From Nemopilema nomurai (lineage: Eukaryota > Cnidaria > Scyphozoa > Rhizostomeae > Rhizostomatidae): DNA of 64,000 nt. The first letter of the stretch is position 1; each line of letters opens with the position of its first letter. Below are positions 55,309 through 64,000 of the stretch, in pieces. The DNA is taken from contig ML133383.1 in the NCBI GenBank assembly GCA_003864495.1, forward strand, positions 2,501,560-2,565,559. The letters are read 5' to 3'. A program made the translations under genes and the position numbers. Under the pieces are notes generated by a model. That model was not told the DNA's origin. It ran no database searches and saw nothing but the letters and a program-made list of their open reading frames with translations.

Positions 55309-58300
55309 GTTTACCTTCCACAGGCATCAAATATTGCCAACTCGCACCACGCCGACAAATCATTCATCCACAAAACCATTCATCTGCTAAACGCCGTGCG
55401 GGCCTATAAATCGATTGTTGCAATAGTTCTCACTTTAATTTGTCACACCGCCCTTTACAAACTTATCACCCGGCGAAGTTTTTAACGAAAAACACATCCA
55501 CTCCTTCATTTATCCGTTAATCAACCGTCTGGCGAAAAGGCTATGGGCGTAAAAAGGAAATTTGATTGACAAGTCCTTTTGTTTGGCTACTTCTCAATGG
55601 TTTCTTTCGGACGCAGAAACGTCATTATGAAGGTTCGATGATTGACGGTCTTTTGTACATTCGTGCAGCTTTTGTTTACTAACAATTGTTCCCGATAAAA
55701 AAGAAACTTCTGCAACCTTTTCAAATTGAACGAAATTCATTATGTTGTCTGTTCTCTCGCTCCGTGAACCTTGCATTGGTCGATTGTTCAATAAATGTCG
55801 GCTTGACTTGAACCAAATTTGCCGGCTAATCCTTTTGGAAACATGCTGAAGGTGTACGAGTCATCTGGTGCTTTTCCGCTGCTCAAAATTTGGTGACAAA
55901 CCGTAAACAAGAAAACAGACTTCTCCACCTACACATTCTTGATGACAATTTTATCAGACAGGAAAGGTCATGTTTCATTATAGGTTGGCGATAAGTCATA
56001 GCTGTGGTCTTCTTTACTCCAGAAAATGACGTAAACGTTTCTCGCTGTTTTAAATATGGCAACCAATCGGAAAATTTAGTATACCTATATGATGTAGAAG
56101 GAACATTAACCTATTCGCAAGCACCTATTAAAAATATTTTCCGTGGGAAAATATCAGGACATTCCCCTTTTGTGCTTTGTATTTGTTGTACATCGTACAA
56201 ATTATATAACAAGCAATGGACTAGGAGCGATGGGGCGAGTTTTTATTATCCATCAAAGTTTTGGATGTATCACACATTACATGACTTCAACACGAAGGAA
56301 AATACTCTGGAAAAGGAACATGCAACTTTCTCTGCTTGTTCTTTTGAAAATGTTGAGATACCATGCCAGTAAACGTTATGGTAGGACGTTAGAGACGCGA
56401 GAAAGATCTAATACAATACATAATTGAATTATTACACGAAAACCCCGCCTTGGCATTAATTACTTTGTAAAACCGCTTGTGGATTATTTGCTGGAGGAAA
56501 AGGAGACTCTTCTCTCGATTCTTTTATCTCGATTCTTGCACAAAAACGTGTCTTTTTCTACCTGAGTTTTCGATAGGCGTGGTTTCGCACAATACTGTGC
56601 CACAACAAAATAATGTCACATGCTTGTTGTTCGCAAACCATAAAATGAACATTTGTTCAATCACCCGCGATCTATTCAGTGTGCCTTCGTGTGCTAATCC
56701 CAAGGATATTTTCAACAATGGAACGGTCTTTATCACATTACTTAATGTAATTCGCTCTTGATATTGTAATAAATTATTCAGAAACTATTAATTCGCAGGA
56801 ATAATAAGTATTGATAACTGTAGAACGGGGTCTTCATCTGGCGCCAGTTTCGTAGACAAAACAATCAGAGTTCACGATATCCAGAAGCAATGCATCAGAA
56901 CAGTTTAGGCCCAGTAGCGTGAAAGTAGAAATGGAAAATTTGTTTACTTACTTGACTGCAGTGTTCAATGAATATTGGCCTTATTTACATGTGGTCAGAA
57001 GATTCAAAAAACAGACAAGGCAACACGAATTGCTGCACATAAAAAATCTCACTCTTCCTTCAAGGACCGGCTCTGAGAAATTTTTGCAAAGGGGTTTGAC
57101 GTCATATTCTCAATTTTACTAGTTTTTTATAAGAAACCGGTTGATAAGAAACCCAATACTGGAACCCCAAAAATTTAAGAAAATTTTAAAACTTAATTAA
57201 TATTTTTTATTTAGAGGAAGACAGGATGTTGAGCCTACTTGTAGCAGTAGGTGGGTTTCCGAAAACTTTGCCATTAAATACTTGAAATTTTGAAATACAA
57301 AGTTGTTTTGAGTAACAGTTTTTCAGTCAATTTTCAGCAAGTAGTCCTCGTGTTTCTCGTGAATAATGAACAAGAGATACGATATCAAATCTTACTGTTG
57401 TGTTATAAACTTTAATACAATTAATATGCAAGGGAAGGCGCAAAATTTGATGTTAAATGCTTGTCTAAAAATAAGAAACTTTTAAGAAACCTTTAGTACT
57501 AGAAACTGGTAAAAAATTAAGAAACTTTTATTTCTAGAACTCTAGAACCAAAGCTAGTTTTTTTTTAAAAAACGTGTATTAGATCATATTATTTTATTGC
57601 GTTATTTTAAATCATATGTATTTAAGTTTGTTACAACGTTATAGTATGTTTCATTATATTATATTACCTTTTATCATATCATATTTTTCATATGATGTTA
57701 TATCATTTCATTTTATAACACGGGGTTGATACAAAGTTTCTTTATACTTTAGCTGATCTTGTAACTATAAGTTTTATAAAGCATTCTCTGGTAAGGAAGT
57801 TTGGAACAACCAACACAAAATATTTTGTAGCAAGACCCTGTCTCATGAGCTGGGGTGCACCTGGATGATTTGTAGTAGGGGTATGAACAGGTGAATTAAC
57901 CAACCAAATTTCAACTCTTGCTGATCAATGTATGACTTATTCTACATGTATTTACTGTCAATTCTAACAGTTTTATCGATATGATCTTGTTAATTACGAG
58001 CAAATGAGATCCTCCCCAATGTTTCGTACCGCAAATTGTCCGTGTAGTATACTATTGTATATATTTTATATATACAATATATACTACATGATGTCAAGAT
58101 ACGTACCTACTGACAATCCATATCATATACCGACCATCCAAAGAATTTGCCGAGCAACTATCCAAAAGTGTACCACTTTCGTGGCTTAGTTTCGTCTTCA
58201 AATATCAAGATACTCCACATTTTCTAAAAGTTCATTGATATCAAAGACTAATGATGCTCGTAAAAGTAAACGAGGCTAATTCATCCTCGTTCTGACGACT

Positions 58301-61300
58301 CCGAATTCTTGTTATCTACAGTAATACTTTCAATGCAACGGGGCTCTACATAATACAGCAAACGGTGAAACAGCAGTGCACTGTAGAGACATTTGAGTCA
58401 GGGCGAAAATACTGTGAATACTAGCGTCGAAACCCTTCAATAAAAACCTGAATAGGAAATTAATTTTTGAATGTAAATTCCAGAGCAAAGTTAATCGTTG
58501 AAGAATGAAGATGGAGCCCTGGGGCCAGGATATCGATCTGAAGAGGGCCTTAAATATATCGATGCTAGCTTTAAGGCAATCAGCTGGAAACGGTTTCTGC
58601 AAATTGCTCTTATTACATTATGGACTTTGTGCAGATAGATAAGACATCACTATGTTATTTAGTAAATACTATAGAAATAAAAGATACGATTCGTCTACTT
58701 GAATTCATGAATAGTGAAATAGGCCATATGACATAGGCCCTCTGATATCGCATAGGCCCAATGACGTTTTAAGGTGAATAATCATTCGGACTGCGCAGAG
58801 ATGCATCGGGCATGTCAAACATCACAGAGCACCTTTAAACAGGTCAACAATGCTATGCAACGTTGGAAAAGGACGCTTGCATGTGGTATGCGAAGCGAAT
58901 CAACATTTGTCCGTCGGAGTGAAAAGTATGAACGAAGCTGTCATAACAGGACCCCTTGTACTTGCGGCATGACGGTGATGCTATTCATCCGTGGCAATAG
59001 AGAAGCAGGCTTCGTATGAATTATTGAAATGAATAATCATACTGGTATATTCTCACCTGCTTTCGCCTGGGAAACGTTGGAGATCAAGTCAATTAGCCAG
59101 AGCTAATCAAAGTAGTCTAATCAGGCCTCAATCAAAGTATCCCGAACTAGATTCCAAAGTTTTAACACTGCATCTGTAGATTAAGTTGCCCACTAGGGTG
59201 ATGAATAATATTGTAATGGTCTTCTTAAAGAAAACTTTCTAGGCCTTAGGGTGGTCGATTTAGTTGATCGCCTTCAATGGGCTGTTAATGTTAGGGAGAG
59301 AGTCAAGGATTAGGTAACGGAGACCAAGTATGGGAATGCAGAGAAAAGCAAGGAAAAGAGAAAGATTGGTTCAAATTTATTAACCTTGGCTTTGCAAAAT
59401 AAAAAATGAGAAATTAACAAAGCGTTCTTTAGCCTACAGATTTTCCGGACTAATGGTGTGTAAATGGTTTAAAGGTAGATGATGCAATGCAAAGAAACTT
59501 GATAAGGAGAAACAGCAAAGTGTAGCTTCTCTGAGAGTGAAATGTTCGTATTCTCCTATAGACAGTTGTAAATAGGCCATCGGTCGTTTTGGGTGTTTAG
59601 CTTTACCCTTAGCTGCAATTGCGCAGAGCATTAGTGGCCTGGGATGAAATTCGATGCTGGCAAAGTAGTTGAACAAACATATAGTTGGTTCAAACAAATA
59701 AGATTATAACCATTAATGGAGATACCCGCGAAAATTAGACATGCTTACACAACCCAGTAACACTAGCCAAATTTGAACATCTTTTCAACGCCTGCAGGTG
59801 CATATCGACTGTCCGTTGTGGAAAGTAGAGCTAATGATTGTGACGAGGCTCATTACCACCATCATCTGTTTATGATACTTGACTGTTATGAGTCTTGATA
59901 AGGATGCTATTTTCATTTTCAAGGGTCGATAAGATTACGTCTAGCAGGTACTTAAAGAGATAATCCAACAAGTCATTGTCGTTTTCTAGCCAGGTTGAAG
60001 TTGAAAATGCTTATTTTGTGTGTAGCTTCTTCAATTTCGTGGTTAGGGCAGTAGACAACAAAAAGCGATTAATCACAGCCGGTGACCATTGATATAGCGA
60101 TGATTATGATGATTATGTTGATGATAACAGCGCAAGTAATATGCAGTCTGATTGCTATAGCCACAACACAGGAATCACGCCAGCATTTCAAGTACAGACG
60201 AATCGGCACGAAGTTTGAAATAGCCTCCAAAATGTAGTTAAATAACTATCCAACGCGCAAACGCCACGCTAAGCCTAGAATTTTCACAGACATGCTTTGT
60301 AATCGAGAGTGCTTTCTAACCAACATTTGATTTAAAATATAGGCCAGACAAAATGCCTCTACCATCTTTTTTAAGCGAAGAGCAGAAATATAAAAATTTT
60401 CATTCGTCAAGACTACAGCAAAAAGCACGAGGACATAATCTAAACAATCGACAATGAAACTGCCACAAAAACAAAGAAATATATTCACTGTGAAAACTGA
60501 CTTCCACAAGTCGTGTAACTAAAATGGAGTTATGATTATTATGGTGACGATTTCATTATTGCATTTAATCATATAACGAATAACGATAACACACTCGTGT
60601 TCTCCTCAATGACGTAATTTCAGTTTGTTATGCACCCTTGACAACATGGCCACTGTCGATAACATGACTGTCTTCAGATAACAAGAGAACCACACATTGT
60701 CTCTATTGCAACAATGCTGTATTACTCAATGATTAAAGGGAGATATATATGTAAGCAATACCTAAGGCTCATCAAAATCAGTAGATTAGGAAAAAGTGGC
60801 AAAAACACATGCAGAAATAAAAACATGTTACCAAACTAAGGCTGAAAACTTGAAAAGAAAAGAAAGGGTAATATTGCTCACCCTTTTTGCTCCTACTCCT
60901 TGGAAACTCTTGCTTGCATGAACTTTTGGCTTGCCAGAAAGACTTCTCGGGTTAAAACTTGCACTAATTATGGCATTAGAGTTAAGGTCGATTCGTTGGA
61001 CACCTGTCATTTTTGTATGCAGCCAAACTCCAAGGGCCAGTTGACTTTACTCTCGGTCTTTCAATTGCACCTCTTTGTCGCTTAAACCGTCATCAACAAA
61101 CAGCTGAACTTCAAGCTCGCTGTTCCTAAGCACTACTATCTACTATCTGAATACTATCTTTTGCAAGATTTAGAAGGACAGGCAAACCTGCTAAGCAAAA
61201 GCCAGTTCATCAATAATCAATTGAATTGGACTGCTCAATATGAGGTTTGCCAAACTTATTTCCAAACTGAAAGTTCCTCCTGCACGGGGGTGGGTCATAG

Positions 61301-63006
61301 CATCTATATCTCGTGACATGACACCAAGATTGCAGACATGTACCAGAATGCTGTAAAAGTAACTAACCAGCCGCCCTATGATCTGATGTACTAATCGAGG
61401 AAACATTATCATCTGATCTAGTTCAATAATTTAGGATAACAAAAAACTACGATAATAAGAAGCATACGCCAATGTAGTCTTGACTTTAGCCTTGCTAATA
61501 CCCTTAATTATGCATCTTTAATGAATTGTCTGATGCAAAACATGAACTAAGAGCTTGATTGTAAATTAGAACCAAGGAATAAAGTTTTGGTAAAGAAGGT
61601 TGTTCAAAAGACTGGACAAAGCAATAGGGGCTTGTATTGGCATAGCTCTTCGTTAAGAAGACAACAGTTCTTCAGAAGGTTTTTACATTCATCGCGATAG
61701 CTTATCAACCGCCTCAAAATAAGCATCAAAGTCATGCTTCCTTCTCCATGCTGGAAATGACAAGCCATCTAATAGCCGCATGTAGCAATGGTGGAATTGG
61801 GGGATGCCATCTTTGGGAGCAAATCTATTTTGGAATGCAAAGCTAAGGCCTACTCTTCTTCTAAGCAAACCCTCCTTAACTCCTTAAGCACCGCCTAGGT
61901 GGCAATCTCTTGTACGTAGGTGATTCAGTGACGAATATGACCCCCTGAAACGGAACCTTGCTCAACAATAGGTATCCCTCAAAGAATACCACCGAAGCAA
62001 AACACATTCACATTTTAGACAATCGATAGGCTGCTAGCCATCTTGTATGGTGATTGTTTCACTGATGAATCCAAGCGTGTGATTTCAGTTAATGTAAAGG
62101 AAAGAAAACCATTTATTGTTAACTGCTAGCCTAAATTGAGGTACCAGTAATTTTCAATATTTTATGAAGCGCTATATCAAAAAGTGAAAGGCGACATTAA
62201 TTTTGTAACACTCTCGTTATTCTATGAGATCTAATATTAGAAATAAATTTACTTGAGTTGGAAATGAAATTGTTTCGGATCGACTTAGTCAAATTCGTTG
62301 AATACTGATAGCTGTGGGAAAAATGAGGCATTCTCGAATGTTACTACTCTCGAAATGATTCTAGCACACTCCGGTGTTTTCTGGTATTGTAAGGTTATTG
62401 AGCGCGCGAAAGTTGCTGTTCAGTCTGTTCTATAAGACAGATAGCATAGATAAGAGCAAATTATTGCAAGTTCAAAACGAGAAAATTCACGAAATACCAA
62501 GAGATACATTCACGTGAGGAGTATTTCCCTGTTGCTTATTGAACTGAATTGAAAACATAACTAGAAAGCCGTGAACTACACGAAAGCAGGCCAAAAGTCC
62601 GATGACGTAACCCAGATAAACTGGGCGTGGCCTCTTTGCAGACAAAAATTGCCCAATCAGGTTAAGGCCCTTTTCTATCATGAGAAGAAGAAGAATAGCA
62701 ATTCGAAGTCTTGCTTTGAATTAAAAATAAAATTAGGATATAAACTACTTTTCTAACAGGTGGGGAGGAAGATGATATTTTCTGACCATTATTTTGACTA
62801 ATCATTTACAAGCAAAGACATCAGAATATTGGCAACAGATTTAGCTTTAAGTAGCTATCTTTAAGCTAGCTATTAGTAGAAAATTTACAAAGTTTTAGTA
62901 CTTAGTCTTAAAACGTGCACTAAAAAAGAGACTCTAAAATCTGTACATCACAGTCTTCTATCTAAACTTCGTAGAGTTTCCTCGCGAAAGCCGATTTGAT
63001 ATCTGC
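55309..63006. other. Upstream region of the catenin gene, nothing certain
   Basis: It should contain the catenin promoter and any 5' UTR exons. A minus-strand frame at 60883-61010 begins with ATG, runs 43 codons and ends at AGG followed by GTGAGC, a good donor, but I cannot connect it to catenin or any other family. The rest is AT-rich, with an AT hairpin near 58044 and a low-complexity stretch at about 57120-57720. Confidence 0.35.
58044..58087. repeat. AT-rich inverted repeat (hairpin)
   Basis: Two arms of about 20 nt (GTAGTATACTATTG against CAATATATACTAC) pair with one indel around a tiny loop. It could be a cruciform-prone AT palindrome or the core of a very short element. No target duplication was found. 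Confidence 0.7.
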
Positions 63007-63213
63007 TCACGACCTACTAAATGTAGCAGTTTTGTTCAAGTCGCCATCAACGATTTGCCGGAGTGGCGGGTACGTTTCAGCCTCGTTGTGGTCCCCTGTC
63101 GAAGGCCTGACAGTGATTTCCTCCTCCCTAGCGGAAGAATCTTCCTCCGAGTCTGCATCTAAGCGTCTGTATTTATCAATCTCTGCTTGCATGCCTCTGT
63201 AATGATCATCAGT
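63007..63213 (-). CDS. Probable 3'-terminal exon of an unidentified gene
   Basis: An acceptor (GTTCTAG) at 63214-63215 opens a frame of 68 codons to TGA at 63007-63009. It starts in phase 0 with TDDHYRGMQAEIDKYRRLDA, continues through an acidic serine-rich stretch (SEEDSSAREEE) and ends in DLNKTATFSRS. Composition suggests a cytoplasmic tail or a disordered C-terminus; I recognise no family. Upstream exons would lie beyond base 64000. The next gene to its left on this strand is catenin, but the reading frame stops here, so this is not its 5' end. Confidence 0.45.
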   Translation of the reverse strand, partial: TDDHYRGMQAEIDKYRRLDADSEEDSSAREEEITVRPSTGDHNEAETYPPLRQIVDGDLNKTATFSRS

Positions 63214-64000
63214 CTAGAACGCAAATCAACCTGGCTACAATGCGCAGAATCAACAAGAAATGAACTGGATTATTTCTAGCACTTTATATGACAAAGCCAA
63301 TAAAGGGAATAATTTTCTATGGTTTATAATAATAATAATAGTTATAATGGAAACATTTCATTTTCAATTCAACTTAACCTACAATAACAAATCCCACTAT
63401 TAAAAGGTAACTTGCAATTGGCTAGCCTGGTTTTACAAAAAAAACTACAACAATCGTAAGGTAAAAGGAAAAACTGAAAAAAATAAAACGACCAAAATTA
63501 AAAAGAATGTAATTCTGGATTTGTCCATGGTTTATTTTTGCAACAAAATATGTAGTACGTAGTACGGATGGCAATGTTGGAAAATTTGGAAATGTGAAAC
63601 CGTTTTTGTTGTTGGTCGATGGAGAAAGAGTCGCACATTTTGAAGAATGAATTGCAGGAATTGCCGAAGAAGCCAAGAGAACTAATAGAAAGATTAACAA
63701 CGGAGACACATTTGAACTGCCGCTGTAAAACAGATAAGAGTGGAGCATACTTGCTGTGTTTTTTGTTGCATTATAATAACTATAATAATAACATTATAAT
63801 AATTATAATAATAACAGTAATAACAAAAAATATACGAGTTTTTGTACTGGAATAACTTATAAGTGCAACGAGAATATTGTTATCACAAGGGTCCTGTGCT
63901 AAAATAAAAGAAATATACAATGTAAGTGGTGAAAAATCAAAATTAAAACATATTTAAATACATTCATATAAAATCATTTACATGTGTTCTGAATAAAACC
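63214..64000. other. AT-rich sequence at the window edge
   Basis: Probably the intron before the terminal exon. It includes a TAA/TAAT-type microsatellite at about 63767-63830. No supported gene. Confidence 0.4.

Noticed and set aside
60883..61010. A 43-codon minus-strand frame with ATG and a good donor, upstream of catenin
   Set aside because: There is no polypyrimidine tract before it, no family match, and a stop codon between the catenin ATG region and any upstream in-frame join.

Overview
The window is eukaryotic, intron-rich, AT-leaning animal DNA. A delta/p120-catenin gene makes it metazoan. Compact exons, introns of 0.1-7 kb and scattered DNA-transposon debris would suit an anthozoan cnidarian such as a sea anemone or coral, but that is inference and no marker here names the species. 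I see no operon, CRISPR array or prokaryotic system. Splice models were built by hand from GT/AG sites, reading-phase continuity and recalled family sequence.

Left part (1-6.2 kb): a possible terminal exon at 402-532 (+), and an uninterrupted 12-helix membrane protein of major-facilitator type at 2587-4065 (+).

6.3-19.7 kb (- strand): two complete head-to-tail copies of isovaleryl-CoA dehydrogenase (IVD), a mitochondrial leucine-catabolism enzyme. Each has 12 coding exons with identical intron positions and phases (424 and 425 aa). Exon 6 differs at only 1 of 131 nt between copies while the other exons have diverged clearly. The downstream copy also carries a misplaced relic of its own exon 8 in intron 10 and a 152-bp MITE-like insertion in intron 4. 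A 1165-bp hAT-type element with perfect 16-bp inverted repeats and an 8-bp target duplication sits about 125 bp upstream of the other copy's start codon.

23.6-55.3 kb (- strand): one large delta-catenin gene with 18 coding exons, 1200 codons plus stop, every junction in phase. It has the N-terminal coiled coil, a long serine/threonine-rich linker, the armadillo domain with its basic insert, and a C-terminal DSWV PDZ-binding tail. An intact 1.34-kb open exon in intron 8 ends in the right phase to act as an alternative first exon; it would give a 1266-aa isoform with a repeat-rich N-terminus I do not recognise. This is the least explained coding sequence in the window.

Right part (55-64 kb): mostly unexplained non-coding DNA, with a likely terminal exon of an unidentified gene at 63007-63213 (-). 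Large introns hold minisatellites, microsatellites and an AT-rich hairpin. The genes look unrelated in function: leucine catabolism, cadherin-junction/Rho scaffolding and membrane transport.
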